Source: Dehalococcoidia bacterium (GTDB taxonomy: Bacteria; Chloroflexota; Dehalococcoidia; Dehalococcoidales; JAUVZE01). Taken from it: a DNA stretch of 27,098 nucleotides. How positions within the stretch are numbered: the first letter of the stretch is position 1; the number at the start of each line of letters is the position of its first letter. The stretch lies in NCBI GenBank assembly GCA_030602665.1, contig JAUVZE010000003.1, positions 1 to 27,098 of the forward strand, given 5' to 3'. Below, piece after piece: positions 1 to 7,306 of the stretch. The translations under genes were made by a program, and so were the position numbers. The notes beneath the pieces are model-generated. The model had not been told where the DNA came from, searched no databases, and worked only from the letters and a program-made list of their open reading frames with translations.

Positions 1-2
1 TT

Positions 3-434
3 GCCGAAAATGTAACCGCGTTGAAAGACAGGACGATAGATGTTGGCTTTTGGGTTGCTGGCCCGCCGACAAGTTCGATTATTGACATTTCCACCACTCA
101 CGACATAAGGATTATCCCTCTTAGTCCGGAGGAGCAGGAAAAGGTAGTGGCAGCCTTCCCCTACTATACTGCCGGAGATCTAGCCAAAGGGTTATATCGG
201 GGGGTTGACGAGCCTGTGCCGAGTCTCTACTTAGCCGCTGCCATGGTTACCCACCCTGATATGCAATATAGAGCTGCCTATGAAATCACCAAAGCAATCT
301 TTGAGCATATTGACTACTTGAGGACGATCCACGTTGCTGCCAAACAGATAACGTTAGCCGATGCTCCAAAAGTTGCTATTCCTCTTCACCCCGGAGCCGA
401 GCAATTCTACAAGGATGTAGGGGCATTGAAGTAG
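3..434 (+). CDS. TAXI-family TRAP transporter solute receptor, C-terminal part (5' end outside window)
   Basis: The reading frame is open from the left edge of the window, so only about the last 143 residues are visible. The segment DVGFWVAGPPTSSI followed by a DIRIIPL strand and a late YYTAGDLAKGLYRGVD block matches the C-terminal lobe of TAXI-type periplasmic receptors (TRAP-associated extracytoplasmic immunogenic proteins). These bind a carboxylate-type ligand and deliver it to a fused TRAP permease. The DUF1850 gene and 4TM/12TM permease that follow on the same strand are the usual partners of TAXI receptors, which supports the call. The ligand cannot be read from the sequence; glutamate/glutamine-like ligands are known for the family. 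The signal peptide and true start lie upstream. A perfect hairpin separates it from the next gene and may keep receptor expression above permease expression. Confidence 0.85.
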   Translation, partial: AENVTALKDRTIDVGFWVAGPPTSSIIDISTTHDIRIIPLSPEEQEKVVAAFPYYTAGDLAKGLYRGVDEPVPSLYLAAAMVTHPDMQYRAAYEITKAIFEHIDYLRTIHVAAKQITLADAPKVAIPLHPGAEQFYKDVGALK

Positions 435-463
435 TTTGAAGGAGCCGGGAAAAGGGGATATTT

Positions 464-492
464 TCAAAGGGGAGCATACTGCTCCCCTTTGA
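464..492 (+). terminator. 13-bp perfect hairpin after the TAXI receptor gene
   Basis: Arms 464-476 (TCAAAGGGGAGCA) and 480-492 pair perfectly around a 3-nt loop. No clear T-run follows, so it is probably a partial terminator or an mRNA 3'-end stabiliser that sets the receptor:permease ratio rather than a full stop. It lies 30 bp after the receptor stop codon and 40 bp before the DUF1850 start. Confidence 0.6.
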
Positions 493-531
493 TGTTACCG
501 GCTAGCTTAGCCAAAACACACAGAGGAAATA

Positions 532-1059
532 ATGATAGCAGTACCATTTCGTCAACAGAAGAGACATGTCCTTGTCTTACTTGCAGTAGTGTCACTTTTA
601 GCCGCCTTATGTCTATATTTCTTTTTTCCTATGCCCACTTTGATGGTTATGAATCTTAGTGGCGACAGGCAAGAGGCGGTGATCGTAATACCAGTTTCTA
701 AGGGGAGCCAATTTACTATACAATATATTCATTCTAAAGACATGTTACCAGTTCATGAGGTCTTCGTGGTGGATGATAAATATAACCTTCTCCTTTCAGA
801 GGAGGGATTTATCATGCTGGGTGCCGGGATGGGTGAAAGCGAGGGGGAGCTTGTGTATGAGGGGCAGTGGACTGTGGTAAGGAACATAAATAGGGAAGCG
901 TCTCCATTTTATCTCAGGGTTAGTAGCATAGCCGAGCAGAAGTTGGTCATAAATGATAGAGTGATAAAGCTGTGGGAGATTGCTCCAGAAAGTGGGCGTT
1001 TGAAATTTGAAATAAGGAAAATCCCCAGGGTATATCTCATACTAAGAGGAGAAGACTAG
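532..1059 (+). CDS. DUF1850 domain protein of a TAXI-TRAP operon
   Basis: A 175-residue protein with one N-terminal hydrophobic segment (about residues 14-35, LLAVVSLLAALCLYFFF), which could be a signal anchor. It is followed by a soluble domain carrying the DUF1850 pattern: a YIHSKDMLPVHEVF strand and a later GAGMGES turn. DUF1850 proteins are regularly encoded between TAXI receptors and fused TRAP permeases. Their biochemical role is not established, though a membrane-associated accessory role in the transporter is likely. The start is an ATG preceded by AGAGGAAATA. The stop codon overlaps the GTG start of the permease by one base, so the two are translationally coupled. Length is normal for the family. 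Confidence 0.82.
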   Translation: MIAVPFRQQKRHVLVLLAVVSLLAALCLYFFFPMPTLMVMNLSGDRQEAVIVIPVSKGSQFTIQYIHSKDMLPVHEVFVVDDKYNLLLSEEGFIMLGAGMGESEGELVYEGQWTVVRNINREASPFYLRVSSIAEQKLVINDRVIKLWEIAPESGRLKFEIRKIPRVYLILRGED

Positions 1060-2939
1060 TGCTAGCCAGAGCTGCTGCCATAATAGCCACTGTCCTGGCT
1101 ATCGGCCTATCTCTCATTCACCTTAGGCAGCCACTTGCTCCCCTTGACCCCTGGTCTCTACGGCTCATCCATCTTGGCTTGGGTATGGCGATAGCCTTCC
1201 TCATTTTCCCGGTAGTCAAAAAAAGAAAGATAGGGATTATAGATTTTTTGCTGGCTGCCTTAGCCATAGTTGTCAATGGCTATGTTTTGGTATTTATGGA
1301 TGACATAATAGCCCGTTTTGCCTTGCCCTCAACGGTGGATTTAGTGATGGGGGTTATTTGTATAATCCTCCTTCTTGAAATGACACGACGAGTAGTTGGA
1401 TTACCCATGGTAATAATTGCCATAGCCTTTCTGCTGTATGCTTATTTTGGAAACTATATGCCCGGACTCCTGGCACACAAGGGTTATACCGTGTCACGGA
1501 TAATAGACCACCTCTACCTTTATATGGAAGGCATATATGGTGTCCCTCTTGGTGTTTCGGCAAGCTTTGTCATCCTGTTTATTATCTTCGGCTCCTTTCT
1601 TCAGGTAACAAAAACCGGGGACTTCTTTATGGGTGTTGCCAATAGCCTGGCGGGGAGGGCGAGGGGTGGACCGGCAAAAATTGCTATTTTGGCCAGTGCT
1701 CTTTTTGGGACAGTCTCGGGCAGCTCCGTAGCCAATGTATCCGCCACTGGTTCCTACACTATTCCTTTGATGAAAAAAACCGGCTATAAACCCCATTTTG
1801 CTGGTGCCGTAGAAGCAGTAGCCTCATCAGGGGGGCAGATTATGCCACCGATTATGGGTGCCGCTGCCTTTATTATGTCAGAACTAACCGGAATACCTTA
1901 TATCACTATAATTCTGGCGGCATTGCTGCCGGCTATACTATACTTCGCTACGCTTCAAATTTCAGTTCATCTTGAAGCATTGAAAACCGGACTTAAGGGA
2001 CTAAGTAAAGAGGAAGTACCAAGTTTGAAAAGGGTGTTTATAGATGGTGGACACCTAATTGTTCCCCTGCTGGTTCTAATCTTTTTGCTTGCCGTTATGA
2101 GGATGTCTCCGATGTATGCCGCCTTCTGGTCTATCGTCGCTTCGGTGGTTGTCAGCTCCCTAAGAAAAGGGACAAGAATGACCCCGAAAGAGTTTCTTAA
2201 GGCTTTAGAGATGGGAGCAAAAGGGGCGTTAATCGTGGTTGCTGCCTGCGCTACTGCTGGGATAATCATTGGTGTAGTAACCCTTACCGGTCTAGGGCTT
2301 AGATTCACCGGCATTATTCTGGAATTTGGTGCCGGGAGTGTGATTTTGACGCTCATACTTACCATGATTGCTTGCTACATTTTGGGGATGGGGGTGCCTA
2401 CTACTGCTGCCTATATTATCGCTGCGGTGCTGGCAGCCCCGGCTCTTCTTAGTTTGGGGGTACCGTTGCTAGCAGCCCATCTTTTTGTCTTCTACAATGC
2501 CCTCCTCGCCGATATCACCCCACCGGTGGCTGTGGCATCCTATGCTGGTGCTGGCATCGCCGGTGCCGACCCGATGAGGACTGCATTTACCTCGGTGAGA
2601 ATCGGGTGGATGAAGTTTTTCATTCCTTTTTACTTTGTTTATATACCGGCACTCCTTATTATCGGCTGTAAACCCTTGGCTATACTCTGGACGTTTACTA
2701 TTGTTTTTCTATCGATTCTATGTTTCTCCTTTGTTTTCCAGAACTGGCTGTTTAGACGTCTTTCCCATTGGGAGCGTATAATTCTGATGGCTGCGGGCGC
2801 TGGATTAGTTTACGGGCTACTGGTGCCTGAGACCATTACTTTTGTTTCAATTGAGATCGTTGCTCTTGTTTTAGCTGCAATTGTCTGGCTTAGTCAATCA
2901 GGACTGTTAAGAAAGATGGTTCAATGGAGACCCTCATGA
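1059..2939 (+). CDS. TRAP transporter fused permease subunit (4TM/12TM, DctQM-type of TAXI systems)
   Basis: A 626-residue, very hydrophobic protein with about 16 membrane segments. The N-terminal ~130 residues form the small DctQ-like 4TM unit; the rest is the large DctM-like unit. Family signatures visible are GTVSGSSVANVSATGS near residues 218-233, EAVASSGGQIMPPIMGAAAF near 251-270, and a second internal-repeat signature GMGVPTTAAYIIAAVLAAPALL with DITPPVAVASYAGAGIAG. These clusters line the Na+/substrate site in TRAP permeases. It uses the ion gradient to import a ligand handed over by the TAXI receptor. The GTG start overlaps the DUF1850 stop, giving one operon with the two upstream genes. 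Length is typical and no lesion is seen. Confidence 0.92.
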   Translation: MLARAAAIIATVLAIGLSLIHLRQPLAPLDPWSLRLIHLGLGMAIAFLIFPVVKKRKIGIIDFLLAALAIVVNGYVLVFMDDIIARFALPSTVDLVMGVICIILLLEMTRRVVGLPMVIIAIAFLLYAYFGNYMPGLLAHKGYTVSRIIDHLYLYMEGIYGVPLGVSASFVILFIIFGSFLQVTKTGDFFMGVANSLAGRARGGPAKIAILASALFGTVSGSSVANVSATGSYTIPLMKKTGYKPHFAGAVEAVASSGGQIMPPIMGAAAFIMSELTGIPYITIILAALLPAILYFATLQISVHLEALKTGLKGLSKEEVPSLKRVFIDGGHLIVPLLVLIFLLAVMRMSPMYAAFWSIVASVVVSSLRKGTRMTPKEFLKALEMGAKGALIVVAACATAGIIIGVVTLTGLGLRFTGIILEFGAGSVILTLILTMIACYILGMGVPTTAAYIIAAVLAAPALLSLGVPLLAAHLFVFYNALLADITPPVAVASYAGAGIAGADPMRTAFTSVRIGWMKFFIPFYFVYIPALLIIGCKPLAILWTFTIVFLSILCFSFVFQNWLFRRLSHWERIILMAAGAGLVYGLLVPETITFVSIEIVALVLAAIVWLSQSGLLRKMVQWRPS

Positions 2940-3254
2940 AGTAAGAAGACTTAGTTAGCTTCAAGAACCTGCCCCTTGTCAACAGGGAAAGGAAACTAGA
3001 GTAGGCGGGCTCTGCCAGGGGAAACTGGGGTGCCATGGGTTTTAAAGTTTTCCCCCAATGGCTTAAATGTCCCTCCCCCCTCCCGTGAGGTGCCTCAGCT
3101 GTAATCGGGCAAGTGGCATCCCGCCTTCTTTTTTGCCTTTCGCTCACTATTACACAAATGCTTATTTAGTGTGATTGAGAACAAAAAAGGAGCCGGAGGT
3201 TAATCCTCCGGCTCCTTCTGCTTTAGCTATCTAATTTGTGGGCATAGTACCCCT
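2940..3254. other. Gene-free stretch between the TRAP operon and the integrase module
   Basis: About 315 bp with no convincing gene. An 85-codon minus-strand frame across it lacks a recognisable domain. An imperfect inverted repeat (GCCAT...ATGGC, about 3033-3064) could be a weak terminator for the TRAP operon. The strong hairpin at 3187-3217 is listed separately. The left boundary of recombinase-associated DNA cannot be seen here. Confidence 0.5.
3187..3217. terminator. Strong bidirectional hairpin terminator
   Basis: Arms AAGGAGCCGGAGG (3187-3199) and its exact complement (3205-3217) flank a TTAAT loop. The left arm is preceded by an A6 run (3183-3188), which reads as a T-run on the minus strand, so it is a good intrinsic terminator for the recombinase / 59-aa ORF transcript coming from the right. 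On the plus strand it can also stop transcription leaving the TRAP operon. Confidence 0.8.
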
Positions 3255-3434
3255 TCAAACCAGGTGCCTTGCACACTCTTCCTGTAGGCTCTCTTCTGTG
3301 GCTCCCGTCTGACTGAACCGGGCCACCAGCTCTCCCTCGTGGAGAAGGAACACAGCCATGGCACCGTCATGCTCCAGTGTAAACCCCCAGCGGGAAAACT
3401 CACCTAGTCCCTGAATCTGAGCTTCTGTAACCAT
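3255..3434 (-). CDS. 59-aa acidic small protein downstream of the recombinase, unknown function
   Basis: The frame reads MVTEAQIQGLGEFSRWGFTL and continues to an EECARHLV C-terminus. The ATG at 3434 is preceded by AAAGGGGGTTTAG, a strong ribosome binding site, and lies only 11 bp after the recombinase stop, so it is probably co-transcribed. No transmembrane segment is visible. There is an aromatic-rich core (FSRWGF, MAVFLLHEGELVARF) with the look of a small beta-rich fold and a single Cys near the end. I do not recognise the family. Its position suggests an accessory protein of the recombinase, such as a directionality factor, or an element regulator; this is inference from context only. It ends just before the strong terminator, as expected for the last gene of a transcript. 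Confidence 0.6.
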   Translation of the reverse strand: MVTEAQIQGLGEFSRWGFTLEHDGAMAVFLLHEGELVARFSQTGATEESLQEECARHLV

Positions 3435-3445
3435 CTAAACCCCCT

Positions 3446-4594
3446 TTAATTCGTTGTTTCCCCCCAGAAAGGAAGGAATGGATGGATTTTGAATATCTCG
3501 CTATCTATTCTCTCCTGGTCCTTTTTGGCGTAGATTGGGAGCATGCCAAACTCACCGCGGGTTGAGGCCTCAGACCACCTCATAAAGCGGAGCACATTTA
3601 GGGTACTAGCCTCGGAGAGGATCAGCTCGGTGGCCAGCGAGCGGCGGATACTATGCCACCCGTAGCCTGCCTCAGTTGAAAGCCCCGATTTTCGAGCGAT
3701 GCGGTGAAACATATGGGTTAAGCTATCTGCCTCATAATGCCTGAAATAGGCTAAATAAGGAGCTATTTGAGGTGGAATCAGGTGAGTGGTTCTGCTGCCA
3801 CCCTTGGCGGTGTCCACCATCAGGTGGTGCTCATTGGGGAAGCTGGATGGGTTCAGTCTCGCCATCTCCACCCGCCTCAGTCCGTAGGTCGTGGCCAGTG
3901 CCAGGTAGCAGAGCTCGGTATTGCTAAGGAGCCCCTGCCTCCCCAGGGTTATCATGCTACCGATTGTGTCCTTGCTTAGAATGGTGCGCCGAATCTCATC
4001 CGGGCTCACTCGTCTCATGGAGAGCTTGGGGAACTGCCAGCCTTGGATTTGGGCGAGCAGCCTTATCGCTTTCAGGTCTTTGTCGATGGTGTTCTGGATG
4101 AGCCCTCTTTTTCTCAGGTGGGCAAGGAAGGCAGTAATATCCGCCCTGGTGTAGCTCTCTTTCTGGCCGCATACCCGCTCAAATTCGGCGGCTACTGCTC
4201 CCCACTCTTTAGCTACTGCTTCAGTCTTGCCCCGGGCAATAAGGTCGTTGTAAATGAGCTGCCTTAGCATATCTCCACCTTCACCGCATATTCCGGTAGC
4301 ATTGATGGGGCCTGTTGAGGAGAGTTCCTTGGTCTTGTTAGCGTTGTTGGGGATGGTTGGGCGAGATGGGGAATGTCTCTCGGCAGCGTCGCCGTTATCT
4401 CTATTGTAGACCAACGGCACTCTGGGGCAAATGTTCAACTGCTCATTGAATGGCTGCTGGGACTGGTACTTCAGTAATACTTCGGCAAGTATTTGGTACA
4501 ATAGGGGTTCTAGGTGTTTGTCAGGGGTAAGGGTTTCCCTTAATCGGTAAGGGGCGAGGGTCCTCGCCACTACCTCTTGTAGTTGGACGGACAT
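3446..4594 (-). CDS. Tyrosine-type site-specific recombinase (integrase)
   Basis: A 382-residue protein. Residues ~1-105 form a variable N-terminal region with a low-complexity stretch; ~106-185 look like a SAM-like core-binding domain (MLRQLIYNDLIARGKTEAVA, then ITAFLAHLRKRG). The catalytic domain follows with R240 (YGLRRVEMARL), K264 (DTAKGG), H314-x-x-R317 (WHSIRRSLAT), W340 and nucleophile Y355 (MLPIYAKK), so the full active-site set is present and the enzyme is probably functional. The start at 4594 follows GAGGAGG. The gene is transcribed away from a tRNA-Ile 3' fragment 38 bp upstream, the classical geometry for an integrase sitting beside its own att site. It would integrate and excise an element lying to the left. 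Similar recombinases are common in Dehalococcoidia genomic islands. Confidence 0.9.
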   Translation of the reverse strand: MSVQLQEVVARTLAPYRLRETLTPDKHLEPLLYQILAEVLLKYQSQQPFNEQLNICPRVPLVYNRDNGDAAERHSPSRPTIPNNANKTKELSSTGPINATGICGEGGDMLRQLIYNDLIARGKTEAVAKEWGAVAAEFERVCGQKESYTRADITAFLAHLRKRGLIQNTIDKDLKAIRLLAQIQGWQFPKLSMRRVSPDEIRRTILSKDTIGSMITLGRQGLLSNTELCYLALATTYGLRRVEMARLNPSSFPNEHHLMVDTAKGGSRTTHLIPPQIAPYLAYFRHYEADSLTHMFHRIARKSGLSTEAGYGWHSIRRSLATELILSEASTLNVLRFMRWSEASTRGEFGMLPIYAKKDQERIDSEIFKIHPFLPFWGETTN

Positions 4595-4603
4595 TGTGGG
4601 CCT

Positions 4604-4652
4604 CCTCAGTCTTATTCAGTCCAACAAACAGTCAGTCCTGATAAGACTGAGG
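4604..4652. repeat. 12-bp perfect inverted repeat spanning the integrase leader and the tRNA fragment
   Basis: CCTCAGTCTTAT (4604-4615) is the exact reverse complement of ATAAGACTGAGG (4641-4652), which is part of the anticodon loop/stem and variable loop of the tRNA-Ile fragment. The left copy, read on the minus strand, runs directly into the integrase ribosome binding site. Extra CAGTC copies lie at 4617 and 4629. The arrangement fits recombinase-binding half sites in an att region that also acts as the integrase leader. The repeat is observed; the binding role is inferred. Confidence 0.65.
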
Positions 4653-4682
4653 TCTCTGGTTCGAGCCCAGAATGGCACACCA
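4633..4682 (+). tRNA. 3' fragment of tRNA-Ile(GAU): attachment site of an integrated element
   Basis: Cloverleaf parts are readable: anticodon stem CAGTC/GACTG (4633-4637, 4645-4649) around loop CTGATAA with anticodon GAT at 4640-4642; variable loop AGGTC; T stem TCTGG/CCAGA with loop TTCGAGC; acceptor 3' strand ATGGCAC; discriminator A; and encoded CCA (4680-4682). The D arm and the 5' acceptor strand (expected GTGCCAT) are missing upstream, so the gene is not functional. Such CCA-ended 3' tRNA pieces arise when an element integrates into a tRNA gene and displaces the original 3' end. The element side is to the left, the old chromosome side to the right. The intact tRNA-Ile should lie beyond the left edge of the window. 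Confidence 0.85.
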
Positions 4683-4700
4683 TAGTGTACGGTAGACGGA

Positions 4701-4739
4701 ACTCCCACCCTATCTTCTGATATTCCTTCGGGTGGGAGT
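4701..4739. repeat. 10-bp inverted repeat just right of the att fragment
   Basis: ACTCCCACCC (4701-4710) pairs exactly with 4730-4739 across a 19-nt loop. It is flanked by two direct copies of CATAGTGTA (4681-4689 and 4742-4750), the first overlapping the tRNA CCA end. It could be a terminator that originally followed the tRNA gene or accessory protein sites of the attachment region; there is no T-run to settle it. Confidence 0.45.
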
Positions 4740-4873
4740 GGCATAGTGTAGGTCAATGACACTTCATCACCAGTGACCTTTACTTCTTTGACAAAGCTAC
4801 AAATGAAAGCCCTTCTTTATTGACCAAACTTAAAGTCAAGCGCTGGCATAGTCATGGAACAACTATGCTACAT

Positions 4874-6109
4874 TCATACCCATCCCCGCATACGGATGGC
4901 TTGACCTACCTTGCGCAACGCATTCACCCAAGCAGCCTCTCTCAGGGAAATACCCATTTCGCTGGCTGTGTTGACGGTTTCCTTGTAAGCCTTTAATATC
5001 CTCGTTTTAAGACGCTCGTGTATGGTATCTATATCCCAGTACATATCGTAAAGCCCCTGCGTACGTTCAAATTGACAAACAATAATACCACCCGAATTGG
5101 CTACGATATCGGGTATGATGGTGATTCCCTTGTCGGAAAGGAGCTTGTCGGCAGATGGGGTTAGCGGTCCATTAGCTCCCTCTATGATTATCTCCGCTTT
5201 GACTCTACTTGCGTTTTCTTCGTTAATCACGTTCTCAACAGCGGCGGGAATCAGAATCTCACAATCTGTCTCTAGTAGTTCTTGGTTGCTTATGGCCCTG
5301 GCTCCAGGGGAATCTATGATTGAACCCGTCTGCTCAACTTGATTTACCAGCGCTGGGATATCTAGACCTGATGAATCAGAAATCGCGCCCCGTATATCAC
5401 CTACGGCGATGATCTTGAATCCTTCATTACTGAGGAGCTTAGCCACATTGCTACCCACAGTCCCAAAACCCTGTATGACTACTCGGCACGATTGGGGGAT
5501 AAGAGCTTTACTTTTGCTGACTGCCAGTGCAATATAGAAGAGACCACGACCAGTAGCTTCCTCACCACCAAGAGACCCGCCAACAATGGCTGGCTTATCG
5601 TTAATGGCTGCCGGGCTATGGAAACCCATTATTTGTTCGTATTCGTCGAGCATCCAGGCTTGAGTTTTGTAGCTCGTACCGATATCAGCACCAGGAATGT
5701 CAACCCAGGCACCCTTGGGACTCAGACGACGTATGTAGGCTCGACAAAGCCGCTCCAACTCCCGCTCACTTAGCTTCATGGCGTCAGCCGCGATTCCTCC
5801 CTTACCCCCACCGGCAGGTATATCAACTACGGCATGCTTTATGGTCATAATCAGTGCCAACGCCTTAACCTCGTCCAGAGTCAGGTCGGGTGTAATTCTC
5901 GTTCCATCTTTGGTTGGTCCTAGAGCATCATTATGACAGACCCTATAGGCGGTAAAGATTTGCACTTTGCCATTGTCCATTCTTAAAGGGATTTGGAACT
6001 CCAACACTCGCATTGGTTTACTTAGGAGTTCAACCATTTCAGGTTCAAGACCCACTAACTCCTCTGCCCTCTGCAGGCGGGTTTTTGTTGCTTCCCAAAA
6101 ACTACTCAT
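4874..6109 (-). CDS. Glu/Leu/Phe/Val dehydrogenase family protein (glutamate dehydrogenase-like)
   Basis: A 411-residue enzyme, the normal length for hexameric amino-acid dehydrogenases. It carries the N-terminal substrate domain with IMTIKHAVVDIPAGGGKGGI (K91 and catalytic K103), the DIPGADIGTS segment with the catalytic Asp (D142), and a Rossmann domain with GFGTVG at 214-219. It would interconvert an amino acid and its 2-oxo acid plus ammonia using NAD(P)(H). The usual GPYKGG-x-R substrate loop is altered to GPTKDGTRIT (65-74), so the substrate may not be glutamate. The start at 6109 follows AGGAGAA. It sits 26 bp after the U32-like gene and in line with an ammonia-lyase and a hydrolase, suggesting a role in amino-acid nitrogen turnover. 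Cofactor preference cannot be read with confidence. Confidence 0.88.
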   Translation of the reverse strand: MSSFWEATKTRLQRAEELVGLEPEMVELLSKPMRVLEFQIPLRMDNGKVQIFTAYRVCHNDALGPTKDGTRITPDLTLDEVKALALIMTIKHAVVDIPAGGGKGGIAADAMKLSERELERLCRAYIRRLSPKGAWVDIPGADIGTSYKTQAWMLDEYEQIMGFHSPAAINDKPAIVGGSLGGEEATGRGLFYIALAVSKSKALIPQSCRVVIQGFGTVGSNVAKLLSNEGFKIIAVGDIRGAISDSSGLDIPALVNQVEQTGSIIDSPGARAISNQELLETDCEILIPAAVENVINEENASRVKAEIIIEGANGPLTPSADKLLSDKGITIIPDIVANSGGIIVCQFERTQGLYDMYWDIDTIHERLKTRILKAYKETVNTASEMGISLREAAWVNALRKVGQAIRMRGWV

Positions 6110-6135
6110 GCTTATCTTCTCCTATTAGTTTGCGT

Positions 6136-7086
6136 TTATTGAGGTTCGGTAAGAACTAAATCAGACGGCCCTTTGCCGGATAGTTTTAACTGGGGTGCGT
6201 GTCTAGCTACAATTTCTTTAACGATGGATGCCATCTTAACTTTCTGGCGGATAAATCCTTGATGCCAGCTCTCTGTAACCCATGGCTTATAAATGTCAGC
6301 CTCAGATGTTCCCGGTTCGAACTTAAAGTAACAGGGTGAGGCGACCCTGGCAATCTCTGGAGCCTCGTAGGCTCTGAACATGCCTCCAAAGGAGTCAACA
6401 ATAATCATATAAATATCCAAGGGTATGTTAACCGCCTTTCGGATGGCTGCCAGAATTGGGAGGGAAACATCCGATAAAGGATTCATTGTATTGGCTCCCA
6501 TCGCCTCAATGACTCGGGCTCCAGCAGGACTGCAATATCCCCCAAAAACAGAGAATTTAAAAATCGTTTCCTTGGGTATAAAACCCTCTTTCCGCATTTG
6601 ATTTACAATGGAAAGCACGCCTTCATCGTAAACCAGAAAGCCTCTAAAACCAGCTTCAATGTTTCTCATCATGTCAGCGATGTGGTAAGAGATGTTGTCG
6701 GACCCCCTCAATCTGAATCCCTGCATACTGCCTTCGTGTGTAGACATCTCTTTTGAGCCTACGTCCCATGCCTTACGGTGACCAACCGTCATTACGACTT
6801 CTATCTTTTCGTCCCGCGCCATCTGAGCCATTGCTTTTAATTCTTCAAAGTCACAATACGTTGACCCACCCACAGTGGCGATAACTCTATGAATGTTTAT
6901 GTTTCTCTTCCTAGCTTCATCAATCATGGCCTCCATAGTTGAGGCGCGTTCGACACCGGCAATTTCTATTCTCCAGTGTGCACCATCGGGAAAGGTTTTC
7001 GTTGAAGATGGAAGGTCCCAAAGGTCTCTCCCGGGAATTCCCATTCTTTCCATAAATTCTCTAATTTCCTTGAGTGTCTTGGTCAT
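6136..7086 (-). CDS. U32-peptidase-like TIM-barrel protein, unknown function
   Basis: A 316-residue soluble protein when started at the ATG at 7086, which is preceded by GGAGGAG at ideal spacing. The longer frame to 7149 would translate the ribosome binding site itself, so I reject it. It has repeating beta/alpha units (INIHRVIATVGGSTYCDFEE, EVVMTVGHRKAWDVG, AGFRGFLVYDEGVLSIV, FKFSVFGGYCSPAGARVIEA, NIPLDIYMIIVDSFGG), typical of a TIM barrel. The overall pattern recalls U32-type peptidase / collagenase-like proteins. I cannot name a reaction. It precedes the glutamate-dehydrogenase-like gene by 26 bp, so both probably share a transcript. A 24-bp palindrome lies about 110 bp upstream of the start and may separate it from the DUF6282 gene. 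A function in amino-acid or peptide breakdown is suggested only by context. Confidence 0.6.
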   Translation of the reverse strand: MTKTLKEIREFMERMGIPGRDLWDLPSSTKTFPDGAHWRIEIAGVERASTMEAMIDEARKRNINIHRVIATVGGSTYCDFEELKAMAQMARDEKIEVVMTVGHRKAWDVGSKEMSTHEGSMQGFRLRGSDNISYHIADMMRNIEAGFRGFLVYDEGVLSIVNQMRKEGFIPKETIFKFSVFGGYCSPAGARVIEAMGANTMNPLSDVSLPILAAIRKAVNIPLDIYMIIVDSFGGMFRAYEAPEIARVASPCYFKFEPGTSEADIYKPWVTESWHQGFIRQKVKMASIVKEIVARHAPQLKLSGKGPSDLVLTEPQ

Positions 7087-7194
7087 TTGCTCTCCTCCTT
7101 GTATCCAGGCGATGCCTTCAGCCCTCATTCTGACCTTAACAAAGGCCACAAAGCGCCGTCTCTACCTTCGGGTTGATGCCTTCTAAAGAAAGGC

Positions 7195-7218
7195 GAGGAC
7201 ACTTTATAAAGTGTCCTC
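7195..7218. promoter_or_regulatory. Perfect 24-bp palindrome (terminator or operator)
   Basis: The half site GAGGACACTTTA is followed directly by its exact reverse complement with no spacer. It sits between the DUF6282 gene (stop at 7307) and the U32-like gene (start at 7086), both on the minus strand. Reading leftwards it is followed by GCCTTTCTTTAG, a moderately T-rich tail, so an intrinsic terminator for the upstream pair is possible. The lack of a loop and AT-rich centre equally fit a dimeric repressor operator for the downstream pair. Confidence 0.6.
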
Positions 7219-7306
7219 CAGGATAATCCTTGGTCATTTTGCCTCAACGCTAGCGACTCCGTGAAGACCCACCGCAATGCCTTTCAGCAACAATATCTCC
7301 TTTAGA

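Noticed and set aside
3030..3036. GTGCCAT, the acceptor 5' sequence expected for the tRNA-Ile
   Set aside because: It is followed by no D arm or anticodon arm, so it is a chance heptamer and not the missing tRNA half.
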